Source: Paenibacillus dokdonensis (lineage in GTDB: Bacteria; Bacillota; Bacilli; Paenibacillales; Paenibacillaceae). From it: a stretch of 64,000 nt of DNA. Below, piece by piece: positions 24,000-32,340 of the stretch. The stretch's first letter is position 1; every line of letters begins with the position of its first letter. The position numbers were made by a program, and so were the translations under genes. The notes beneath the pieces were generated by a model that was not told the origin of the DNA, did no database searches, and was given only the letters and a program-made list of their open reading frames with translations. The DNA lies in assembly GCF_004916975.1 (NCBI RefSeq), contig NZ_STGQ01000001.1, positions 2,093,929-2,157,928 of the forward strand, given 5' to 3'.

Positions 24000-25147
24000 C
24001 AGAAGCTGTGATTGTCATGGCTAAGCGCACGCCCATTGGAAGGTTGGGCGGCGTTCTAAGCGGGCTTGAACCGGAAGCATTATTAGCGCCACTTATTCAG
24101 CATATTGTAGCCGAAACGAAATTACCGAAGGACTTCATTGATGATGTCATCATTGGCAATGTGGTAGGTCCAGGTGGGAATATTGCAAGAGTTGCTGCTC
24201 TTGAAGCAGGACTTCCTGTCACCGTCCCTGGCGTTACGGTTGACCGGCAGTGTGGTTCGGGTCTTGAGGCCATCAATATCGCAGCACGCTTCATTCAAAG
24301 CGGGGCCGGTGAGATATATTTGGCAGGTGGTGTGGAAAGCACAAGTCGCGCGCCATGGAAAATGGCGAAGCCGCAAACATTGATGGGCGTTCCCAAGCTC
24401 TATACACGTGCACATTTTACCCCAAGTTCCTACGGTGATCCGGATATGGGTATTGCCGCGGAGAATGTCGCTCATAAATACGAGATATCCAGAGTAGAAC
24501 AAGACCTTTATTCTTTGAAAAGCCATCAAAAAGCTATCCATGCTCAGCAGACAGGACGTTTTCAGCAGGAAATAGTACCGCTTCAAGTTGAAGGCGAATG
24601 GGTGACTGGCGATGAATGTCCTAGAGCCAACACGAGCCTTGAAAAGCTGAAAAAACTATCGCCAATCTTTCTGGAACAAGGTACCGTAACCGCTGGTAAT
24701 GCTTGTCCTCTCAATGATGGAGCGGCGCTTGTTCTAATCATGTCCCGTGAAAAATGTGAGGAGCTTAAGTTAAAGCCTATAATGCGCGTTGTGGATGCTC
24801 AAGCGGCAGGTGTCGATCCGAATTATTTAGGAATGGGCCCCGTTCCAGCTGTCCAGAAGGTGCTGAGCCGTCAACAGCTGACCGTGGCTGATTTAGACAT
24901 CGTGGAGTTTAATGAAGCATTCGCCTCCCAAGTATTAGCTTCACTAAATCAGCTTCAGATCCCTCAGGAAAAGGTCAATCTTGGTGGTGGCGCGCTTGCT
25001 ATTGGTCATCCATATGGTGCATCAGGGGCGATTTTAATGACGCGTCTATGTGCTGAAATGCTGCATAATCCTTATCAAAGAGGTCTGGCCACGCTGGGCA
25101 TTGGCGGTGGTATAGGTATCACAACCCTTGTGGAGGCGATGGAATGA
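23996..25147 (+). CDS. yhfS: YhfS-like thiolase lacking the second active-site Cys
   Basis: Thiolase-fold enzyme of 383 residues. The acyl-accepting Cys86 (VDRQCGSGLEAIN), the NEAF loop (VEFNEAFASQ) and His338 (AIGHPYGASGA) are present. The C-terminal CxG motif, whose Cys acts as acid/base in Claisen condensation, reads TLGIGGGIG, with Gly368 in place of Cys. The enzyme may therefore work differently from a standard acetyl-CoA acetyltransferase. It overlaps the genes on both sides by four bases (ATGA), so it is translationally coupled to the ligase and to the first hot-dog subunit. Confidence 0.88.
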   Translation: MTEAVIVMAKRTPIGRLGGVLSGLEPEALLAPLIQHIVAETKLPKDFIDDVIIGNVVGPGGNIARVAALEAGLPVTVPGVTVDRQCGSGLEAINIAARFIQSGAGEIYLAGGVESTSRAPWKMAKPQTLMGVPKLYTRAHFTPSSYGDPDMGIAAENVAHKYEISRVEQDLYSLKSHQKAIHAQQTGRFQQEIVPLQVEGEWVTGDECPRANTSLEKLKKLSPIFLEQGTVTAGNACPLNDGAALVLIMSREKCEELKLKPIMRVVDAQAAGVDPNYLGMGPVPAVQKVLSRQQLTVADLDIVEFNEAFASQVLASLNQLQIPQEKVNLGGGALAIGHPYGASGAILMTRLCAEMLHNPYQRGLATLGIGGGIGITTLVEAME

Positions 25148-25542
25148 ATCGGATTCAGCATCAAGTTCATATCACAGCTGAGTGGATTTCCCAGTATGCA
25201 GACAGTATTGAGGCTCCTGTGCAGTCGATACATGGCAATCTCATCGCACCAGCGACAATGCCCGTTATTTTCTGGCAAACATTTGATATTCCTTGGATGA
25301 ATATGGATGCACCTCTGATTCACGGTTCGCAGCGGTTTTCATATGAGGCACCGATTACGGCAGGCATGATCTTGGACTGTGAATTATCATTAACGAATAT
25401 AGAGCGAAAAGCGGGTAAACAAGGCATCCTGACATTTTTTACACATACGCTTGTTTGTAGATGTGATGGCGAACTTATTGTCACAGCGGACACGGTATTG
25501 ATTCGGGTAGGTGATGATCATGAAAAAACGCATAACCTGTGA
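25144..25542 (+). CDS. MaoC-like hot-dog subunit A
   Basis: 132-residue single hot-dog domain resembling the non-catalytic half of (R)-hydratases and FAS-type dehydratases (HadA-like): IAPATMPVIFWQTFDIP, LIHGSQRFSYEAPITAGMIL, then a beta-strand run ending TVLIRVG. The catalytic Asp/His pair is not evident here. It overlaps the thiolase by four bases and the next hot-dog gene by about twenty, suggesting equimolar expression as a heterodimer, like mycobacterial HadA/HadB. The pairing is inferred from layout and fold pattern. Confidence 0.7.
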   Translation: MNRIQHQVHITAEWISQYADSIEAPVQSIHGNLIAPATMPVIFWQTFDIPWMNMDAPLIHGSQRFSYEAPITAGMILDCELSLTNIERKAGKQGILTFFTHTLVCRCDGELIVTADTVLIRVGDDHEKTHNL

Positions 25543-25864
25543 AGCGATTCTTCTATATGCCGCAGTTTCTAAAGATATGGCAGACATCCATTTAGATACG
25601 GAAGCCGCAGCAATGGCGGGATTCAAGCGACCTATCGTGCATGGTATGTATATCATGGGATTGGCACAATCCCTCTATTTGAGAGAGCATCCAGCGCAAT
25701 GGATCACCACGTATGATATGAAATTCCATAAGCCACTTCTAGTAGATTCGGTAGTGTCTTTTGATTTTGTGGACAGAGATGGCCATATCCAGGTGACTGT
25801 TACAGATGAGAATGGCGAAGTAATAACATCGGGCATATTGTCAGTGAAAGAGAGACAGCGATGA
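25520..25864 (+). CDS. MaoC-like hot-dog subunit B (catalytic hydratase)
   Basis: 114-residue hot-dog domain with the (R)-specific enoyl hydratase motif SKDMADIHLDTEAA; Asp19 and His24 form the catalytic dyad (Asp-x4-His), followed by AGFKRPIVHGMYIMGLAQSL. It would interconvert 3-hydroxyacyl and trans-2-enoyl thioesters. The start is ATG 25520 after GGTAGGTG; a GTG at 25511 is possible. It nests in the end of subunit A and overlaps the reductase by four bases. Each protein alone is half the size of a double hot-dog MaoC. Confidence 0.8.
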   Translation: MKKRITCEAILLYAAVSKDMADIHLDTEAAAMAGFKRPIVHGMYIMGLAQSLYLREHPAQWITTYDMKFHKPLLVDSVVSFDFVDRDGHIQVTVTDENGEVITSGILSVKERQR

Positions 25865-26601
25865 AAAAAGTAGCGATCATCACAGGAGCAACGAGAGGGA
25901 TCGGGCGCAGTATCGCCGCATATCTTGGACAATCCGATTATCAAGTCGTTGTTAATGGTACAAATCAAATGTTAATCAATCAAGTCGTGCATGAGATTCA
26001 TGAAGCTGGTGGTGAGGCGATCGGATACTGTGCGGATATTGCAAATCCGGCCTTAGTCACCGCGATGGTAGATGCCGTCATAGCCGAGTATGGACGTATC
26101 GATGTGCTGATACATAACGCGGGAAATGTACATGACCAAAAATGTGTTCGTATGGCGGATGAAGAGTGGCTATCTGTGCTCGATGTTCATTTGAACGGCG
26201 CCTTTTATACGATTCAGCGAGCACTGCCGCATATGCAAAATAATGGTGGAGACATCATTCTGATGACTTCTACTGCAGGACTCACAGGTTCGGTTGGACA
26301 AGTGAATTACAGTGCGGCAAAAGCGGGATTGCTTGGATTAATGTGGACGCTCGCAGCCGAACTTAAGCATCATCAGATTAGGGTGAATGCCATTTCTCCA
26401 GCTGCCTTAACCGATATGACAAGGCCTGTGATCGATCATTTGAAGGAAAAGTATGCTAGTCGTCATGAGCCACTTCCGGAGTTCTGGCGGGTAGGGGAAG
26501 CAGATGACATCGCCCGTTTCGTGACCGCCCTACTGGCTCAGCCGGATCCAGAGTTAACAGGTGAAATATTTGGTGTAAACGGCGCTAAGGTGACAAAGTG
26601 A
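25861..26601 (+). CDS. fabG: 3-ketoacyl reductase (FabG-like SDR)
   Basis: Short-chain dehydrogenase of 246 residues. Nucleotide loop GATRGIGRS at residues 8-16, NAG motif in LIHNAGN, catalytic Ser in LMTSTAG, Tyr150 and Lys154 in YSAAKAG, and an IRVNAISPAA strand. The order and size fit FabG, reducing 3-oxoacyl-ACP or 3-oxoacyl-CoA with NADPH. It is a paralogue placed between the hydratase pair and the ECF genes, so a dedicated role in this pathway is likely. Confidence 0.88.
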   Translation: MKKVAIITGATRGIGRSIAAYLGQSDYQVVVNGTNQMLINQVVHEIHEAGGEAIGYCADIANPALVTAMVDAVIAEYGRIDVLIHNAGNVHDQKCVRMADEEWLSVLDVHLNGAFYTIQRALPHMQNNGGDIILMTSTAGLTGSVGQVNYSAAKAGLLGLMWTLAAELKHHQIRVNAISPAALTDMTRPVIDHLKEKYASRHEPLPEFWRVGEADDIARFVTALLAQPDPELTGEIFGVNGAKVTK

Positions 26602-26682
26602 CAAAAGCCGGAGCCAGTCTATTCCGAAAATAGCATAGAGGCATTCTTCACAACGTGGTACCGACAGAAGGGAAGTATATGA

Positions 26683-27483
26683 ATGCTTACATTCAAACAG
26701 GTTCATTTCTATTATAAAAAGGGACAGTCTGTCATAGAAAATATAAGCTTTACGATCGAGCCAGGTGAGTTTGTCGCGATTGTAGGCGCGAATGGCTGCG
26801 GGAAATCTACAATTGCAAAGCTGATGGATGGATTGCTGCTTCCGAAGGAAGGCAGTGTGGAACTTAACCACTTAGACACGTCAAGGCCTTCAGACCTTAC
26901 CCGGATTCATGAGCAAATCGGCCTGGTCTTTCAAAATCCGGAGGATCAATTCATTACCACAACCGTTATGGATGAGATACTGTTTGGCTTGGAAAATATT
27001 CGCGTGCCAAGAGAGGAAATGTTGGAACGTCTTCAGCATGCCCTGCAAGCTGTTCAAATGGAGGATTATTTGGAAGCCTTGCCACACGAGTTATCCGGCG
27101 GTCAAAAGCAGCGTGTAGCTATTGCAGCTATTGTAGCGATGCGCCCCAAAATCATTATTTTCGATGAGGCGACTTCGATGCTAGATCCACAAGGGAGAGA
27201 ACAGATTATTTCGATTATGCATGAGCTGCACGGGCAAGGCATGACCATCATTCACATCACTCATCATATGGAGGAAGTGCTATCTGCAGAACGAATGTTA
27301 CTCATACATCAAGGGAGACTCGAATTTGATGGCGACCCTTTGACCTTTTTTGAAACCATACCCGCTGCGGACTATCAATTACACCTGCCATTTGCCGTGC
27401 GACTACATCAACAGCTTCATGAAAAATCGCCACTTACAGCTGATTGGAAGGAGATGATTCGTTCACAATGGTCTATCAACTAA
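26683..27483 (+). CDS. ecfA1: ECF transporter ATPase A1
   Basis: Energy-coupling ATPase, 266 residues. Walker A GANGCGKST, Q-loop GLVFQNPEDQFI (the QNPxxQ pattern is characteristic of ECF ATPases), signature LSGGQKQRVAIAAIVAM, Walker B IIIFDEATSMLD, switch His in ITHHMEE. It pairs with the following ATPase. It starts 81 bases after fabG without an obvious terminator, so it is probably in the same transcript. Confidence 0.93.
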   Translation: MLTFKQVHFYYKKGQSVIENISFTIEPGEFVAIVGANGCGKSTIAKLMDGLLLPKEGSVELNHLDTSRPSDLTRIHEQIGLVFQNPEDQFITTTVMDEILFGLENIRVPREEMLERLQHALQAVQMEDYLEALPHELSGGQKQRVAIAAIVAMRPKIIIFDEATSMLDPQGREQIISIMHELHGQGMTIIHITHHMEEVLSAERMLLIHQGRLEFDGDPLTFFETIPAADYQLHLPFAVRLHQQLHEKSPLTADWKEMIRSQWSIN

Positions 27484-28316
27484 ATGATGTGAGCGTGCAT
27501 TATTCCAATCATACAGCTATACAGCATGTAAACTGCACCATTCAAAAGGGGAAATGGATTTCCGTCATCGGTCAAACGGGTGCAGGAAAGACTACGTTCG
27601 TTAAAGTGCTGAAGGGGCTGATACCCGCCATTGATGGAGACTATTTGATTCATCATCAGCCCGTTAATAGAGATGCTAAAGGGCAGATACGGGTCGTCCC
27701 GGAAATCGGATTCGTTTTTCAATATCCAGAGCATCAGCTATTTGAAACGACGGTTCAGAAGGAGCTCGCCTTTGCACTGAAACAGCAAGGATTTTCAAGT
27801 CAGCAGATCACGGAGTCTATTCAAACGATTTTACCTCAAGTAGGTCTGTCAGAGGAGATTCTTCCGTTACCTCCGTTTCAGCTCAGTGGGGGTCAGAAGC
27901 GACGAATAGCCATCGCCTCTGTGTTAATGATGGATCCGAAGCTGCTTATTGTGGACGAACCGACAGCAGGTCTTGATCCGGTCAGCCGAGTCGCGATACT
28001 ACAGTTACTGCAAAGATGGCAGCAACAAGATGATCGCAGCCTTATCTTCGTGTCACACCAACTGGAAGATGTCGCTGAATACTCGGATGAGGTCATCGTA
28101 TTTCATGCCGGCCAACTCAGGGGTCATTATGACACCAACAATTTATTTCTAGAACAGACCTCGCTGCTGCGGGAAATCGGGTTGTCACTACCGGAACCCG
28201 TACAACTGCTGAAGCTGATTGAGGAATTATCCGGCCACAAAATTGAAGCGGCAAGCTGTAGAGAAGAAGATATATTCAAAGCCATTATCCCAATCTGGAA
28301 AAGAAGGGGCGTCTGA
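27468..28316 (+). CDS. ecfA2: ECF transporter ATPase A2
   Basis: Second ECF ATPase. Walker A GQTGAGKTT, Q-loop GFVFQYPEHQLFE, signature LSGGQKRRIAIASVLMM, Walker B LLIVDEPTAGLD, switch His in VSHQLED. The ATG at 27468 lies inside the end of ecfA1 (16-base overlap). GAAGGAG at 27447-27453 is 14 bases upstream, and an in-frame TTG at 27444 is less likely. The C-terminal extension fits EcfA2 proteins. Confidence 0.93.
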   Translation: MVYQLNDVSVHYSNHTAIQHVNCTIQKGKWISVIGQTGAGKTTFVKVLKGLIPAIDGDYLIHHQPVNRDAKGQIRVVPEIGFVFQYPEHQLFETTVQKELAFALKQQGFSSQQITESIQTILPQVGLSEEILPLPPFQLSGGQKRRIAIASVLMMDPKLLIVDEPTAGLDPVSRVAILQLLQRWQQQDDRSLIFVSHQLEDVAEYSDEVIVFHAGQLRGHYDTNNLFLEQTSLLREIGLSLPEPVQLLKLIEELSGHKIEAASCREEDIFKAIIPIWKRRGV

Positions 28317-29111
28317 ATGGCTAATACCGTACTCATAGGTCAATATATCGAGACGCATTCTATATTCCACCGGCTGGACCCGAGGACGAAGATTATAAGC
28401 ATCACCATGATGATGCTGAGCTTCCTGATGCTTGAAACTAGTCTTAGCTACTTGATCGCAACCATCTTCGTCATTGGCTTTTTAATGATATCGAAGATTC
28501 CGGCCCGCGTGATTTGGAGGGGATTAAAGCCCATTTTATTGATCTTGATGTTTACCTTTCTTTATCATGTTATCTTTACAAAAGGAACTGTCATTTGGTC
28601 CTGGTTATTCGTCGAGATATCTGAGGAAGGGTTACAAAATGGGACGCGTTTCGTATGGCGCATTATTTTACTCGTTTTATTAGCATCTTTATTAACGTTA
28701 ACCACAAAACCGCTAACATTAGCCTATGGTCTTGAAAAATTATTATCACCGCTATCCAAGCTTCACGTTCCGGTGGAGCAGTTTTCTTTGATGATTGTCA
28801 TTGCTATTCGGTTTATCCCGACCATTGTACAGGAGCTTGAGCGCATTCTTTTAGCACAAAAAGCCAGAGGCTTTGATATGACGACATTACCGCTAGCTAA
28901 ACGCATGTTATCCTATATTCCGATTTTAGTACCTTTGCTCTTCACGACCATTCAACGCGCCGAACAGCTGACCTACGCTATTGATGCACGTGCTTATGGT
29001 AATGGTAAAGGAAGAACCAGCTATAAGCAGCTGAAATTTCAGAAAATGGATTATCAAGCAGGCGTGATCGTTATGTTTTTTGCCTTGACCTTACTGTTAT
29101 TAAGGATATAG
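28317..29111 (+). CDS. ecfT: ECF transporter T component
   Basis: Membrane scaffold linking the ATPases to BioY. 264 residues with about five to six membrane helices. The two coupling-helix Ala-Arg-Gly type motifs appear as QKARGFDM and DARAYGNGKGR. It starts directly after the ecfA2 stop codon. With bioY and the ATPases at hand this makes a self-contained group I-like biotin ECF transporter, besides the shared ECF genes usually found near ribosomal proteins. Confidence 0.93.
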   Translation: MANTVLIGQYIETHSIFHRLDPRTKIISITMMMLSFLMLETSLSYLIATIFVIGFLMISKIPARVIWRGLKPILLILMFTFLYHVIFTKGTVIWSWLFVEISEEGLQNGTRFVWRIILLVLLASLLTLTTKPLTLAYGLEKLLSPLSKLHVPVEQFSLMIVIAIRFIPTIVQELERILLAQKARGFDMTTLPLAKRMLSYIPILVPLLFTTIQRAEQLTYAIDARAYGNGKGRTSYKQLKFQKMDYQAGVIVMFFALTLLLLRI

Positions 29112-29147
29112 CTGAATGCATATGTAAAAATACAGGAGGCGCTGACG

Positions 29148-30110
29148 ATGCAATGGAATACGAGAATCACCGAATTATTGCACATTAAGTATCCTATCAT
29201 TCAAGGAGGGCTTGCCTATTTAGCTTATGCAGACCTCGCTGCCGCAGTTTCGAATGCCGGTGGATTAGGACAAATCACTGCCATGAGTCTCCCGAACGCA
29301 GATGCCCTCCGCCAAGAAATTCGGCATGCACGTACACTTTCAGACAAGCCATTGGGTGTCAACTTTGCTATTGGTATGCATGGTGCATCTTTCGAGGATC
29401 GGGTGCAAGTCGCCATTGATGAGCAAGTATCCGTTGTGACGATTACGGGAGGTAACCCTGCGCCGATTTTAGGGATGCTGCAGTCCACGGATATCAAAAC
29501 ACTGGTGCTTGTTTCCTCGAGCAGGCAGGCAAAGAAAGCGGAACAACTAGGCGCATCCGCTGTTATTGTTGTGGGGCAGGAAGGAGGCGGGCACTTAGGA
29601 CGTGACGATGTTGGAACCATGGTGCTCGTTCCGCAGGTGGTTGATGCCGTTTCAATTCCCGTCGTTGCCTCCGGGGGGATCGGAGATGGCCGCGGTTGGA
29701 TGGCTGCCCAAGCTCTTGGCGCAGAGGGTATCGAAATGGGAACGCGCTTTATAGCCACTCAGGAATGTGTCCATGCCTCTGCTTCCTATAAAAAGGCTTT
29801 AATCGAGAGTTCGGAGTTTGATACAGCAGTAATTAAACGTTCGATCCATTCTCCTGCCAGAGTACTGCGAAGTGAATACATCGATAAAGTACTTGAAATC
29901 GAGCGCGAGTCACCAACATATGAGGCGTTAAAGAATTATATTAGCGGAGAAGCCAACAAACGCTGGATTTACGATGGCATCAAAGAAGAAGGCTTTGGCT
30001 GGGCAGGTCAAATAACCGGTATGATCCATGATATCCCTACGGTTACCGAGCTGATGGACAGAATGGTTGAGGAAGCAGGGAGTATTCGTAAAAAGTGGGG
30101 GTCTCTATAA
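29148..30110 (+). CDS. fabK: FabK-like enoyl reductase / NMO-family flavoprotein
   Basis: 320-residue TIM-barrel FMN enzyme. N-terminus ITELLHIKYPIIQGGLAYLA, FMN phosphate loop VVASGGIGDGRGW and GAEGIEMGTRFIAT, and the catalytic-loop region GQEGGGHLGRDDVGTM. Size and pattern fit enoyl-ACP reductase II (FabK); nitronate monooxygenase is the main alternative because both share the fold. Strong ACAGGAGG site. As the last gene of the BirA-controlled run it would supply the missing enoyl-reduction step, which favours FabK. Confidence 0.82.
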   Translation: MQWNTRITELLHIKYPIIQGGLAYLAYADLAAAVSNAGGLGQITAMSLPNADALRQEIRHARTLSDKPLGVNFAIGMHGASFEDRVQVAIDEQVSVVTITGGNPAPILGMLQSTDIKTLVLVSSSRQAKKAEQLGASAVIVVGQEGGGHLGRDDVGTMVLVPQVVDAVSIPVVASGGIGDGRGWMAAQALGAEGIEMGTRFIATQECVHASASYKKALIESSEFDTAVIKRSIHSPARVLRSEYIDKVLEIERESPTYEALKNYISGEANKRWIYDGIKEEGFGWAGQITGMIHDIPTVTELMDRMVEEAGSIRKKWGSL

Positions 30111-30117
30111 TTTTTAT

Positions 30118-30159
30118 AAAATAAGTTCTTGTCCAGTGCTTAGGACAAGAACTTATTTT
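30118..30159. terminator. Very strong bidirectional terminator
   Basis: Perfect 17-bp stem: left arm 30118-30134 (AAAATAAGTTCTTGTCC), loop of 8, right arm 30143-30159. It ends the biotin/acyl operon and, in reverse, the amino-acid permease gene. Confidence 0.92.
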
Positions 30160-30229
30160 CATATCCAATATGGACAAAACAGTTCATAATCGTCGTAGCA
30201 CTCTGCTGAACGAAAGCGCATGAAAGACC

Positions 30230-31639
30230 TTAGATTGAATTCTTATGGACTTTCCGATACTTCAGCAGAAGCGGATAAAACAGGATGCCGCTGACAATCA
30301 GCGCAAGTCCAAGCAGGAACGTCTTGAGATCCGCGGTTCCTGCCACGATCACCCATAGCGAGTAGATGGCAGCCAAAGCCGCTATGATCCCTTCGGTTAC
30401 ACGCTCCTTCTGCAGTGTGTAGGTTTCGCCGGTCCAGGTCAGCTTGAGGTGGTAGAGAGATGCAATCAGGTAAGGGACCAGATAAGCTAGCGTAGCGATA
30501 TAGATGATAAAATCAAACGCTGCTGAGATGGAACCCGAGATCGTGGACAGCAGCAAGATCTGTCCGAGGATGCTGGAGATCCGGAGTGATACCTTCGGCA
30601 TGCCTTTACTATTCTCCTTGGAAAAAGACGGCAGGAACACGCCTAACTTGGACGCTTGAAACGGCACTTCGCTGCTTAACAGCACCCAGCCGATGGTGGA
30701 GCCTATCAGACTGATCAGACCGAGGCCCGCTAGCAGCTTGCCGCCAATGGGTCCCAGCACGGTAGAAATGCCGTCCACCAGCGGATTCTGTGAGGCCATT
30801 AGCTGGTCTTGTGTCAGCAGGCCCATTGTCAATATGCTAATGCCTACATACAATACGATCGAGATCAACAGCCCTGCGATGGTCGCGCGGCGGATATCCT
30901 GCTTGCGCCGAGCGCGTGCGGCAAAGACCATGGCGGATTCCACCCCGATGAAAGCCCATAGTGTTGCAACCGCGGCCGAGTTAACCTGGGAAAGCAGACT
31001 GAGCGTCTCCCCGCTGTCATTGGTGCGTGGAGCCAGGAATGGCCCAATATTGCTCTGCTCAAACGAAAATAGGGCAATTACGATGAAGAGTACAAATCCG
31101 ATGACCTTAGTCGCCGTAGCAATGAAATTCAACCGCCCCGCACCGTTCATGCCTTTTTGGCAGATGGCGTATGTTCCCCATAGAAGTACCGAGCAGACGA
31201 GAAACGTCAGGGTATTGCCTGCTTTTAATGTGAAATTCCCGATGGTCAGCCATACCTTGCTACTGGTAAGCACCGGGAAGAAGGTGGAAAGGTAGCTTGC
31301 GAACGTCGTGATAACCGCCACAAAACCGGCGATATTGCCGACCCAGTATCCCCAGGTGGACATAAAGCCGGCCAAGAGGGATCCATGGGAACCTTCACGA
31401 AACAGCTCTTTCGCATAGATTTGCGGGCCACCGCTGAGCTCAGGCTTGCGTACAGCCAAGCTGCCGAAGACAAGCGCCAAAGTGAGAACACCGAGTCCTG
31501 TAGCGGCCCAAGCCAGAATGACCCCGGCAGGACTTGCCGCTTCTGACAGAGATCGAGGCAGCATGAAGATTCCGGAACCGACCATGTTCCCGACCACGAG
31601 GGCGGTCAGGATCCAGAAACCTAATTTATGTCTGGTCAT
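30230..31639 (-). CDS. APC-family amino acid permease or antiporter
   Basis: 469 residues with about 12 transmembrane helices, belonging to the basic amino acid/polyamine antiporter (APA) branch of the APC superfamily. The first helix contains VVGNMVGSGIFMLP, the G-S/T-G unwound substrate-binding motif, and helix 6 contains WAFIGVESAMVFAARARRKQ. It resembles arginine/ornithine and lysine exchangers such as ArcD/LysP-type YvsH; substrate unproven. The start is preceded by GGGG on the minus strand. Monocistronic. Confidence 0.85.
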   Translation of the reverse strand: MTRHKLGFWILTALVVGNMVGSGIFMLPRSLSEAASPAGVILAWAATGLGVLTLALVFGSLAVRKPELSGGPQIYAKELFREGSHGSLLAGFMSTWGYWVGNIAGFVAVITTFASYLSTFFPVLTSSKVWLTIGNFTLKAGNTLTFLVCSVLLWGTYAICQKGMNGAGRLNFIATATKVIGFVLFIVIALFSFEQSNIGPFLAPRTNDSGETLSLLSQVNSAAVATLWAFIGVESAMVFAARARRKQDIRRATIAGLLISIVLYVGISILTMGLLTQDQLMASQNPLVDGISTVLGPIGGKLLAGLGLISLIGSTIGWVLLSSEVPFQASKLGVFLPSFSKENSKGMPKVSLRISSILGQILLLSTISGSISAAFDFIIYIATLAYLVPYLIASLYHLKLTWTGETYTLQKERVTEGIIAALAAIYSLWVIVAGTADLKTFLLGLALIVSGILFYPLLLKYRKVHKNSI

Positions 31640-31858
31640 GATGATAAACCCCTTTTGAAAATTTCTGAAAAAGTCACGAGTGATATGAAAAATGAACCGA
31701 CAAGTATCTATGATACACTTTCTTCTGCTAAAGCACCAGAGTAAATATCAGGAGAGCACTTATTTCCCTCCCCGTAAGCAGGCCCGATGTTTCGGCAGAC
31801 CGTGCGAGGGGGAAGAATAGATAATAAAGTACAGCAACCGACAAGGAGTGTGAAGCCC

Positions 31859-32143
31859 ATGAGAGAAATTCGTGAGGGCAGTCAGGAACTCGTTCTAGTA
31901 GAGGATGGGCAAGATGTTGCGGAGATTCACTTCAAGCCGCTCGATGACCGGACAATTGTTATTGACCATACGTATGTATCGGAACAGCTGCGAGGCCAGA
32001 AGATTGGCGATCAGCTGGTGAAGGCGGTCGTAGATATCGCACGCAAGGATGGCAAGCTAATCGTTCCCGCGTGCTCGTTTGCTTTGGCTCAATTTAAAAG
32101 ACATAAGGAATATAAGGATGTTTGGGCACAGGTGAAAGGGTAG
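31859..32143 (+). CDS. Small GNAT-like acetyltransferase (YjdJ type)
   Basis: 94-residue minimal GNAT protein: AEIHFKPLDDRTIVIDHTYV, EQLRGQKIGDQLVKAVVDIA (the acetyl-CoA loop R-G-x-x-I/G), and LIVPACSFALAQFKRHKEYK. The Cys in PACSFA and the short length are typical of the YjdJ/GTLF3-like group. AAGGAG at 31843-31848 selects ATG 31859; the frame is open upstream but lacks a better start. Substrate unknown. Confidence 0.8.
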   Translation: MREIREGSQELVLVEDGQDVAEIHFKPLDDRTIVIDHTYVSEQLRGQKIGDQLVKAVVDIARKDGKLIVPACSFALAQFKRHKEYKDVWAQVKG

Positions 32144-32219
32144 CTAACGTATCAGGGAGCATGTTACATGATGGTAATCAAGGGGTCTATTGACGAAGGA
32201 TAAGAATAAATCCAGAAGG

Positions 32220-32244
32220 AGCTGCGAAAATCGCGGCTCTTTTG
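32220..32244 (+). terminator. Terminator after the small GNAT gene
   Basis: AGCTGCGA (32220-32227) / TCGCGGCT (32231-32238, one G-T pair), followed by a T-rich run. Confidence 0.65.
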
Positions 32245-32340
32245 TTTTGCAGATAGGGCTCGAAAATGCGTTGTCGTCATGAAGATACTGGAATTTTCAG
32301 GTGCGTTTTAAAGAAGCATCTTATATGAGTTTAAGAATCG

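Noticed and set aside
30693..31295. 200-residue plus-strand frame opposite the amino-acid permease
   Set aside because: It mirrors the hydrophobic permease codons, has no ribosome binding site, and resembles no family.
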